Shown piece by piece: positions 33,720 through 44,000 of a stretch of DNA of 64,000 bases. Both the position numbers and the translations under genes were made by a program. The notes under the pieces are model-generated. The model had not been told where the DNA came from. It searched no databases and was given only the letters and a program-made list of their open reading frames with translations. Source of the DNA: Candolleomyces eurysporus (taxonomy: Eukaryota > Basidiomycota > Agaricomycetes > Agaricales > Psathyrellaceae); assembly GCA_027579435.1 (NCBI GenBank), contig JANBPK010000821.1:1-64000 (forward strand), given 5' to 3'. How positions within the stretch are numbered: position 1 is the stretch's first letter; every line of letters begins with the position of its first letter.

Positions 33720-36649
33720 ATGACCGGTGAGACCCCTACCGAAACCGTGAATGTCCAGGGTACCCCAGAGAAACAAGTCGGGTTGTTTGTTACACAGGAG
33801 CTCGGCCATGCCATCGAGGCTTGTAGAGATCGAGTTCAACGAATTGCAGCGGAATGTCGGGCCCAAAACGTCAAGTTCAGGTGTGTGGGCGCTGCCGATG
33901 TTACTTGCAGCCGAGCTCACCATTAGTACTGACGCACTCCCTTTCCCCTTCTACGCGGAATAGGGACTCGGAATTTGACCTCCAATTCGACTTATCGAGA
34001 TGCTTGAATGGGCTGCCTACATCTTCTGTGCCCTCTGCCGAAGACGTACGACGGGTCACAGAACTCTTCGATAACCCTCATTTCTTCCCGGTTGGAGGAG
34101 CCGCCAACTCGAACGCGATCAAGCAGGGTGCACTGGGAGACTGCTGGTTTCTGGCCGCGCTCGCGACCGTTTCCTGCATCCCTGGTCTAATCGAGAAGAT
34201 TTGCGTCGCGGTAAGACCTAATTTACTGTCTCGTTCGAGTACATGATGACAGATTGTCTGGTGATCAGAGGGACGAACAAGTTGGTATCTACGGCTTCAT
34301 TTTTTNATGGCGACAATGGATGGTCCAGTGTTATCGTCGACGAGTACGTAGTTATTCCCGACCATACCGGAGAATGTCTAGTTAACTTCCTAATTCGCCA
34401 GCATGCTGTACACCAAAATACCTCAATACGAGGACCTCGATCAGGATTCGAAGATCGTATACCACGAGGATAAGGAGAAGTACGATAACATCGCACGGAA
34501 GAATGGGGCCTCGCTTTTATTCGCGAAGTCAGGGTTGGAGGAAGAGACCTGGGTACCACTCATTGAGAAGGCATATGCTAAATTCTATAACAACTACGCT
34601 CATCTCGTCGGAGGATGGGCCCGTGATGGAATTGAGAACCTCACTGGGTGTGTTTCAAACTTCATATTCCCAATGCTCTAGATTCTGACTCCTTCGAGCA
34701 GGGGTGTTTCCTTCGAGTTTATCACCAAGGACATTTTGGATGTCGAGAGGTTCTGGAAGGAGGAATTGCTTCAGGTCAATAAAGACCGGCTGTTCGGTGC
34801 CTACGTGGCTGACTTGTTCGCGACCCCATGGGAGGAACCCTCCCACCCCACCAGCATTCATGGGCTATTGGGGAATCACACCTACGCCGTTTTGCGTGCC
34901 GTGGAGTGTCTCGGTAAGCGTTTCGTTGTGGTCCGCAATCCTTGGGGTACATGTGGATGGAAAGGACCTTGGTCAAACGGGTCGAGTGAATGGACACCAA
35001 AGTGGATTCGAATTTTACCTCAACTTGGACACACGTTTGGTGACAATGGCCAATTTATCATGGAATGTAGGTCGTTCTACCTTGAAATTATCAGCAATCC
35101 GACCATTTCCCAGATAAGGACTTTGTGCAGTCGTTCACCTGTATTGAGAAGACATACCTGCTTGACGATAGCTGGACTGTCAACTCACAATGGCTGAACG
35201 TTCAACCCAAGGAGCAACCTGTAGCATCGTCGTACGGAAACCTCTCCTGTAAGTCCCTCTCTTCTGGTTTCTGGACGGTAGAGCTTATCGTAAACGGTAG
35301 TTATCGTCACGATGCCCGCCCGATCAAAAGTTATACTGGTTCTCTCAAAGTCGAATACTCGAGCATTCAGAAGCATTAGGTCTTCAATCAGGACTCTGGT
35401 CGATCTGGCGATTGTGAAGAAAGGCAGTAAAGTACCCATCAAGACGACCACAGAAACGCTTCCCTTCCAATCCCGTTCAATTAGCGTTGAACTAGAACTT
35501 GATGAAGGAGAATATTTTGTCTACGTGCGATATTGCTTTCAATCAAGGAATTTTCGATTCAAACTGACAGTGCCTCTAGGTTCGATTGGACCAATGGTGT
35601 TGCGTGCAGACGGTGTCCGGATCAGTTCGTGTATGCATGCTCTTTCCACAGATCGATCTTCTGATTGCCGTCTGGACGTTAGGCATACAGCCGAACCCTC
35701 TCAAAGATCCTATCTAGCAAGGTCGAGTCGTATACTCTCACAGAAAGTATGTTAATCTTTCAGCTTGGGTGTGCCCCCAGTTTACTGACGCAAAGAGCAG
35801 ATTGGGACTCGAAGCAAGTATCTCTCTTCTCGTCGGGCCGCTGGTCGATTTCTGACAGATATTCCCTTTAGGGAGTTGAAGCACTCATTGGTTGCAACAA
35901 CCCTCCAGGAGGTCATAGAAGCAGACTTCGCCAACGCTAACAAAGACACAGCGGAACAACAGGAGCGCTGGCAGGAGGAGACACCGAAACCCGATGAGGG
36001 GTCCGCGACAAAACCCGACGAGAAAGGTGATACTGCAAATGCAGAGGGGCCAGAAGATGATTTCGTGCTTGATTATACGACAGAGAAGGTGGCCCAGACC
36101 TCTACTGATCCCCCATCTCATGGTGATGCAACCGGCCGCGTGAAGGCGGAAGGCACGAAGGAGGTGTCAGAGGTGGTCGATCATCACCACTGCAGACTTT
36201 TTGTGACAATTCTGCTCGCGGGCCTGGATATTTTGGCCATTGTTGGCCTTGCCCTTATTTGGGCCCTTAAATCACCATCCCGAGAGGACGAATCAAATAC
36301 CAACGACGCCAACTCAGACAATCGCTCATACACCGAGAGCGTGTTCAGCGCGGACGATTCTAACTCGTCATATGTTTCCAGATACCGCTGTCCGCCCCCT
36401 CATCCACACTCTCCTGACCCATCCCCACCCAACCTTTCCCAACCTACGACCCAGGATCGCGAAGGCACCGAATGGCAAGACCTTTTGAAGGATTCAAACG
36501 ATATCGTTCTCGGTTTGCGGGTGTATACTCAAACGGAATACCCCGCGAAGATTGCTCACCGCTTGGTCCCAGAAATCCCTCATAGATCTCAGCCACAAGC
36601 TGGGGCATTGGCTTGTCCTGTGAATGGGTGGTTACCTGGTGTATACTAA
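33720..36649 (+). CDS. Calpain-like cysteine protease 3, with a C-terminal transmembrane segment
   Basis: Start at ATG 33720 (MTGETPTETVN...), matched by the paralogue that starts MTRKK. The shared module reads VGLFVTQELGHAIEACRDR with IAAECRAQNVKFR. Catalytic residues lie in GALGDCWFLAALATVSCIP (Cys, about 34142), LLGNHTYAVLRAVE (His; Thr replaces the usual Ala next to it) and VVRNPWGTCGWKGPW (Asn). Domain III reads LLDDSWTVNSQWLNVQ, LVLSKSNTRAFRSIR and LDEGEYFVYV. The last exon has TTLQEVIEADFA, an acidic linker, a membrane span LFVTILLAGLDILAIVGLAL (about 36200-36260), a Ser/Pro-rich stretch and VLGLRVYTQTEYPAKIAHRL. Compared with copy 4, a 4-base insertion (GTCC) after HRL replaces the last residues with about 25 new ones. 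The N at 34306 is a placeholder in a T run; without it the frame reads GFIFYGDNGWSSVIVDE. Probably anchored in an intracellular membrane. Confidence 0.87.
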
Positions 36650-37321
36650 GACTGAAGATGCCTAATAAGTACACGTGAATAGTCGCGACAGCTGCTGAGG
36701 CCTGAGGTTTCTGCGTCAGGCATGTCGACGCCACCAGTGTCTCCCTAAAGCAAGCCCCTACTCCAAACATCATTGAGCTTGGGAGAGAAGGGGTATGGGG
36801 ACCACAACCATTATAGTACGTTAGTGGACTTGAGCGCTTGTAGGATCAACTGAAGCGCGACTCGAATAAGCTCCTCAGATCCCACGCTTTTCCTCTCTTG
36901 CGCGCTCGAAGCTCAGACCGCCCACTCGCCAATCCGTCCCATCCATGAGAAGCCGAATAGAAAAGCTGGAGGAGGGAAGCGCTCGTTACGAAGCGAACTA
37001 CATTGGGATCGTTGGCAATGATCTTGAAACTCCAAATCGAAGGGACCCTTGGATTCGGGTCAGGCGTCAGACGCACTATGTTCTGCAGCGAGGCCGTGCT
37101 TAATCTAGCATCGTGCGGGTTTCCAAGCCTTCGTACTATCCATGACTGACATAGCCTCACGTTTGCCTCGCTACAGATCTAGACAATGAAAGCAGGCGCT
37201 TAATCGATGGGCGGTGATGAAACGCCGCTAATTTTACCCTTTATTCTGGGTTGCACGTTGACAACATGCTCAAAAGGTCCCACCTTTAACTATCACTCCC
37301 ATCCAACTCTCAATTGCTAAA
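36650..37321. promoter_or_regulatory. Calpain 4 upstream region
   Basis: Contains the 30-base block shared with calpain 3 (37188-37217) and a 17-base string ATGTTCTGCAGCGAGGC (37078-37094) that recurs exactly at 40771-40787 before calpain 5. The stretch ...GACTGACATAGCC...CAGATCTAGACA also resembles the calpain 5 upstream. No gene is supported here. Confidence 0.5.
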
Positions 37322-40201
37322 ATGACCCGCAAGAAGACCCGTGCCCGTGCCAAAGCCCGCAAAACCCCCAAAGTCCAGCAACCGGCGCCCCCAGAGAAGC
37401 AAATAGGATTGTTCGTCACAGAAGAGCTTGGTCATGCCATCGAGGCGTGCAGAGATCGAGTTCAACGGATTGCAGCGGAATGTAAAGCCCGGAACACGAG
37501 GTTCAGGTGTGTGCCGAACCGATGCCACAGTAGTTGAGAGCTCACACTTCCCACACCTGACCACTGGCAGGGACCTAGAATTTGACGTCCAACTCGATTC
37601 AGCGAGATGCTTGAGTGGGCTGACCGAATCCGCGTCAACTGGCAAAGATGTTCAACGAGTTACCGAGCTCTTCGACAATCCTCATTTCTTCCCAGCTGGC
37701 GGGGCAGCCAACTCGAACGCCATCAAGCAGGGCGCTCTGGGTGACTGCTGGTTTCTATCAGCGTTGGCAACCGTTTCCTGCATTCCTGGGTTAATCGAGA
37801 AGATCTGTGTCGCGGTAAGAATCTGTGGTGTTGTTTTTGTTGGAGCACTGGTGACAGGTTAATTGGTGACCAGAGAGACGAGCAAGTTGGTATCTATGGC
37901 TTCATCTTCTATGGTGACAAAGGATGGTCGAGCGTCATTGTCGATGAGTGAGTCACCATTTCCCATCTATACCGGATCATCTGGCCAATCACTCAATGTT
38001 CCGATGCCAGCATGCTGTACACCAAGATACCCAAGTTTGAAGAACTCGATCGGGAATCAAAGGCCGTATACCACGAGGACAAGCAGAAGTACGAAAACAT
38101 CGCGCGGAAGAACGGAGCTTCGCTTCTATTCGCCAAGTCAGGGTCTCAGGAGGAGACCTGGGTAGCTCTCATCGAGAAGGCATACGCTAAATTCTATGGC
38201 AATTATGCTCATTTGGAAGGAGGCTGGACTCGAGAAGCAATCGAAGACCTCACTGGGTGAGTGGGCTAGCGTGCAATCGAACGCTTCAGACTCTGATCGT
38301 ATTGAGCAGAGGTGTCGCTGCGGAGTTTATCACAAAAGACATCTTGGATGTCGATAGGTTTTGGAAGGAAGAATTGTTGCAGGCCAACAAAGACCGACTA
38401 TTTGCCTGCTCGTTTGACTCCTTGGCAACCCCTTCCGATGAGCTGTTCGGTGAATCACCCACTGTTCAGGGATTATATGGGAATCATGCCTACGCCATTT
38501 TGCGAGCGGTGGAGTGTCTCGGGAAGCGCTTCGTCGTGGTTCGCAATCCTTGGGGCAAGTGTGAATGGACAGGGCCTTGGTCAGACGGCTCAAAAGAGTG
38601 GACACCAGAATGGATTCGAATCTTGCCTCAGCTCGGGCACACCTTCGGTGACGATGGCCAATTCATCATGGAATGTAGGTGCCTGAAAATGCAGATCGTC
38701 AGCGATTTGACCGTTTCCCTAGATGATGACTTCCTCCGGTCGTTCACCTCTATCGAGAAAACATATCTATTCGACGATAGTTGGATCGTCAGCTCGCAAT
38801 GGCTGAACGTTCAGCCTAAGGGCCAACCTGCAGCATGGTCATACGGAAACCTTTCCTGTAAGCCGATTTTGCTGTCTCCTGCACACCAAAACTCATGCAA
38901 AGCTGGTAGTCATCATCACAATGCCCGCTCGATCGAAAGTCATTCTCGTTCTCTCGAAGCTGAATACTCGAGCATTCAGAAGCATTAGAACGACAATCAA
39001 CACCATGGTCGATCTGGCGATTGTTAAGAAAGGCAGCAAAGTGCCCATCATGACGGCCGCGGAAACCCTTCCCCTTCACTGTCGTTCAATTAACGTTGAG
39101 CTGGAACTTGAAGAAGGAGAATATTTCATTTATGTGCGACCCTCGCTTCGAACCATCAAACTCTCATTCGAACTGACGATTGCCCCAGGTCCGATTAGAT
39201 CAATCGTCTACCGTTCAGACAGGGACATACGACAACTTGATAATGGTGCGTGTGTGCGTCTTGTATTTCCGGACTAATCTCTCATTTGCGGCTTGGGGGT
39301 TAGTCAAACAGTCGAATTCTATCGAGAATCCTATCTAGCAAGTTCGAGTCGTACAATCTAGCAACGAGTACGTTCCCTTTTTTAGCTTTAGTGCGTACGG
39401 GTTGACTAATCTATACGGCAGATTGGGATTTGAAGCAAGTGTCTCGTATTATTGGACCGCTGGATTGCTTTCTGATCATTTGCCCCCCGTAGAGCATTGA
39501 AGGACTCGTTGGTTGCAAGAACCCTCCAGGACGTTATAGAGGCAGACTTTGCCGAAGCTACCAAAGACGCCACGGAATCCCAGGAGGATAAGGAAACACC
39601 AACACTCCATGAGGTGTTTGCTACAAAACCCGAAGAAGAAGATGCTGGTACTGAATGCGAAGAGCCGCCCAAGAATGCGGAGAAAGACAAGGTTGCTTCT
39701 GCGCTGGCGGAGAAGGCGGTCCCGGCTTCCATCGACCCCTCACCTCACGGCGAGGTGATCGGGAAGACTGAAGGCACGAAAGAGGAGTCAAACTCGGGTG
39801 ATTCTTTCCAGTCGAAGCTATTTGCGATAATCCTTCTCGGGGGCTTGAATATGCTGGCCTTTTTCGGTCTTGCTTTGATTTGGGCGCTCAAATCACCATC
39901 GACGAAAGACGACTCCTCAAACGCAGATGACGCAGACGACGCAAACAGCCACTCAGACAACGAGAGCGTGTCCAGCGCGGACGATTATCCTCCATCCCCG
40001 ATTTACGCTTTCCCTCTCCTTCAACCACCCATTCCTAGCCCGTTTTCATCCTTGCATTCTCCAGTCACCAAAAATGGAGTCACCCAATGGCAAGACCTTT
40101 TGAAGGAGGATTCGAACAATATCGTTCTCGGTTTGCGAGTGTATACTCAAACGAAAGACCCCGCGAAGATCGTTCATCGCCTACAAAAAGCTCTCCATTG
40201 A
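37322..40201 (+). CDS. Calpain-like cysteine protease 4, with a C-terminal transmembrane segment
   Basis: Start at ATG 37322 with a basic leader (MTRKKTRARAKARKTPK), then IGLFVTEELGHAIEACRDR with IAAECKARNTRFR. It is the closest relative of copy 3. The core has GALGDCWFLSALATVSCIP (Cys, about 37746), GLYGNHAYAILRAVE (His, about 38485), VVRNPWGKCEWTGPW (Asn) and DDGQFIMEC. Domain III has LFDDSWIVSSQWLNVQ, LVLSKLNTRAFRSIR and LEEGEYFIYV. The last exon reads SLVARTLQDVIEADFAEA, an acidic linker, a membrane span LFAIILLGGLNMLAFFGLAL (about 39825-39885), a Ser/Pro-rich stretch, then VLGLRVYTQTKDPAKIVHRL and KALH at the stop. All catalytic residues are intact. Confidence 0.88.
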
Positions 40202-40948
40202 GCTGCGACATTGGCTCTTTTTCTAAAAATAGGTTCATCATACGATGTACTAGATCAATTCAACAAATTCCTTTAGATTCCTCATCATTGACATTGGATT
40301 TGGATGATCACGATAGATATCGCGCCATGGATCTATGCATCATACTTCCCCAAATTATGTTACACCTGCCGGTCACTGTTATTCAACTGAGAGCGTGGAG
40401 ACCAGTTACGTGTACGCGTAGTTACTTGAAGTCGTCCAGCCCTAGACCCGGTTTCGGGCGCTCGATGGACCACTGGGTTCACCGGAGCCTGGGGCGCCTA
40501 AAGTGCCTTATTTGGGCCACTCAAGGCCCACGGGAATCCCACGCCTGGCTCAAGCTCACCGCAAACTTATCGTCGCCTTGGAATCGTTGCCAACTCTCCA
40601 ACTCATCCTGTGACCCGTACATGTGCCTGACGGGCCGAAGGAGGTAAGGGTTGAGCATTGAACCTGAATACAAATTTGGGAATCATCGCAGTTGCTAATC
40701 ACAGTGATTGTCAGTGACAGCAATCTTTGTTCGAACTTCGAACAGAATCCATGACTGCAGGGGTGAACACATGTTCTGCAGCGAGGCTAGCCGCCCTAAA
40801 TGTCATCACCGCGCGCTGTCAGAAGGCTCGGTGATCACTGACATCTCCTAGATCTATACATTGATTCCCCAAAGATTGGCCAATATAAAAAATGGTTCCA
40901 GGGGTGATTTCAGCACCCTAATCCCAAGGCCATCCCTTTCGTACAGCA
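40202..40948. other. Spacer and calpain 5 upstream region
   Basis: No gene is supported. It contains the exact 17-base string shared with the calpain 4 upstream (40771-40787) and, just after it, a diverged copy of the same flank (ACTGACATCTCCTAGATCTATACA). A TATAAAAAATGG stretch at about 40884 lies some 65 bases before the start codon and may be the core promoter. Confidence 0.45.
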
Positions 40949-43734
40949 ATGCCCCCCAAGAGAGCGAAGAGACCTGCTCGCAAGCAAGAGACCAAGCAAG
41001 AGCGCTCAGGTCGCCCAGGAGGGCCTAAAGTACAAGGTGACAAGCCTCCCGAATCCCTTGGAGCTGAGCCTCGAGAGCGCACTCGAAGTCGCAGTCGGCT
41101 GCGACGCGGGGATCGTAAGGATAAGAAGAAGGGCAAGAAGGAAAAGAAACAACCTCAAGTCGGGCTCTTCGTCACAAAGGAGCTAGCCCAAGCTATCGAG
41201 ACGACCAAGTCCACCGTCGAGCGCATCGCTAGGGAATGCCGGGCGAAGAATCGAAGATTCAGGTATATTGCTGGTCTGTTTCGACATTCTATTCGATCTT
41301 ACATTAGCTCTCTATTTCAGGGATCCAGAATTCGATCTAGAATACGATCAATGGAGGTGTTTGCATGGCTACTCACAGCAAGCCGATGTTGTTGGGAAGG
41401 ACGTGCAGCGTGTCACTGAGATCTTTGATCACCCCGAATTCTTCCTCCCTGGAGGAGCTGCTCAATCCACAGCCATCCGGCAAGGAGGGTTGGGCGACTG
41501 CTACTTCTTATCTGCCCTGGCTACCGTCTCCAGCTTACCGGGGCTCATAGAAAAAATTTGTGTCGCGGTACGAACTGGTCATTCACCTATGGGCTCAAAT
41601 CGCTGAATCATGCTCCCTCTCTAGCGGGATGAGCAGGTTGGCATTTACGGCTTCATTTTCTACCAAGATCGGGGATGGGTCGGTGTAATTGTCGATGAGT
41701 ACGTCCCTTATTCACTCTGCACGGACACGAATTCATAATCCGCAATGCAGCATGCTGTACACCAAGATACCCAAGTATGAATCCCTGGATCAGGCTCAGA
41801 AGGAAGTCTATCACGAAGACAAAGAACGTTTCAACGAAATCGCTAGGAAGGGGGGCCAGGTTCTCATTTATGCAAAAGCAGGAACCAGCAACGAAACTTG
41901 GGTTCCTATCATCGAAAAGGCATACGCAAAACTCTACGGCTGTTATGCCCATATCGGCTCGGGGGGTCAAACTAGGGAAGCGATCGAGGACTTGACTGGG
42001 TTAGTAACTTTCATCATTTCACGTTTAAAAAAATAATGGACCGATACACTCTTTCCACAGTGGCGTTGCTTCCAACCTGAACGCTCGGGTAAGTTTGCGA
42101 TCTTCTAGCCCTTGTGATTGAACCTAGCGGCTTAATCTACTTCAAGGATATTTTGGACGTTGACAAGTTCTGGAAAGAGGAATTGTCTCGGGTGAACAAA
42201 GACCGCCTCTTCGCCTGTGCCTTCGATTCTCTCGATGCGCCTGCGGACGCACCATGGGCCGACCCCACTGTGCAAGGCTTGATCGGTGGCCACGCTTATG
42301 CTGTCCTCAGAGCTGCCGAGATCAACGGAAAGCGTTTCGTTGTGCTTCGAAATCCTTGGGGTCAATCCGAATGGACGGGGCCTTGGTCCGATGGCTCGAA
42401 GGAATGGACTGCAGAATGGCTGAAGCTTCTTCCCCAGCTCAAGCATTCTTTCGGAGACGATGGTCAATTTGTCATGGAGTGTAAGTTGAATTTCTTCCAT
42501 TGAATTCCCTGTTCTCATGTTTGTTGCTGGCATAGACAAGGACTTCTTGAGATATTTCACGGATATCGACAGGGTTCTCCTTTTCAATGATACTTGGACT
42601 GTAGCGTCCTACTGGTTGAATGTTCCAATCTCCCCTATTCCTGCCGCACCAGCCTACGGGATGCTATCCTGTAAGCTTTCTCCCATTCGTCGTGGACTTG
42701 CCTTTGTACTCACCCTTCGCCTCACAGTCCATGTCAACATTCCCGCCGAGAGCAAAACTAAGACCAAGGTCATTTTCGTTCTCTCACAATTGAACAACCG
42801 GTCTTTCGAGAGTATCGAGAAAGACGTGAGGATCACCTTCGAGTTCAGCGTCGTCAAAGTAGGAGAACTCAGTTCCATTGCCACGGGCTCCTGCGACAGA
42901 CCTTTCTCTCGCTCCGGCTCCGTTGAATTGGATCTCGAGGCTGGCGACTATATCGTTTATGTCAAACTTGACCAACTCCGTGAGGTGGACCCCTCCTCGG
43001 ACTATTCTGATTGGAACATCCCGTATAGGTCCTACCCCAATATCGTCAATGTGAGTACATGGCATTGAACCTTGACTCGTCAAAGCCTGATTCGTTCTTC
43101 AGCCTTCCGCTAGAGTCATCTCCAGGATTTTAACGAACAAGGTGAAGACGCTTTCCCTGACTCAAAGTAAGTCCGCTTTCCGTTTCTTGTATGGCTGTTT
43201 CTAACATCTCTTGTCTACTAGACTGGGACGGAGTGTATGTGCATCCCATATTTTGACATTCCGGTGCAAAGCTAACATCTGCCTTTCAGCGGAGAGACCG
43301 ATTACGTCGTCAAATCCCTGGAGGAAATCATTAAACAAGATCTCGAAGATATGAATGCATCCGATTCTGAAGAAGAAACCGACGAAGACGAAGATGACGA
43401 CGACGACGATGACAGCGGGAGTAGCGTTGCAGAAGAAGTCAGCAAACCCGCCAGCGATGCCGGAGAGGCAAAGCCTTCAACGGAGGGAGAAGGCGATGGC
43501 GAAGAGAAGAAACCAGAAGACGGAGCCACAGTTGGAGAGGTTACGATCCCTGTTCCCGACAATGACAGCGATTCCGAAGAGGAAGAGGAAGAAGTATCCC
43601 CTGTCGAATGGGTCGACCTCATCGAAGACAAGGGCGACGAAGCAGCTCTAGGCTTAAGGGTCTACACTCAGACCAAAGACCCTGCGCTCGTCGTCGGACG
43701 CATCAAGTCAGCGGATGACACATGGGAATTGTGA
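40949..43734 (+). CDS. Calpain-like cysteine protease 5
   Basis: Start at ATG 40949 with a strongly basic leader of about 70 residues (MPPKRAKRPARKQ..., then RKDKKKGKKEKK), unlike the acidic leader of copy 2. The shared module is VGLFVTKELAQAIETTKST with IARECRAKNRRFR; here the conserved Cys of the first helix is replaced by Thr. Catalytic residues lie in GGLGDCYFLSALATVSSLP (Cys followed by Tyr rather than Trp), GLIGGHAYAVLRAAE (His) and VLRNPWGQSEWTGPW (Asn). Domain III reads LLFNDTWTVASYWLNV, FVLSQLNNRSFESIE and LEAGDYIVYV. The C-terminal exon is highly acidic, with two Asp/Glu runs (43370-43430 and 43570-43600), then ALGLRVYTQTKDPALVVGRI. No membrane span. Last gene of the array, convergent with the membrane-protein gene. 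Confidence 0.88.
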
Positions 43735-44000
43735 AGCGGTTCTGTGGGTTAGGGGTCTCTGGGTTTCAACGGTTTTTTTTGAGTCTTCATGGTCGGTCGA
43801 AAATCTGAACGAAAACACTGTACGGGCATCGTGAATCTTGTATCTAGTAAGAAACTTCGTATAAAACTTTTATATATGTACAGAACCTTCATGCATATCA
43901 CGATGGCGCAAGTCTATCTATTGTCAGGAGTGATGCATGGCGGTGTTAGCTAGACTTGAGGAATACAACGATCTGCGGCTAATTACTATCGCCTCCAATA
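43735..44000. terminator. Shared 3' region of two convergent genes
   Basis: About 265 bases lie between calpain 5 and the membrane-protein gene. It contains AT-rich stretches (TATAAAACTTTTATATATG, about 43860-43878) that may direct 3'-end formation. No gene is seen. Confidence 0.35.

Noticed and set aside
43302..43631. Minus-strand Ser-rich frame opposite the calpain 5 tail
   Set aside because: It is the reverse reading of the Asp/Glu runs; the plus-strand frame carries the conserved GLRVYT motif.
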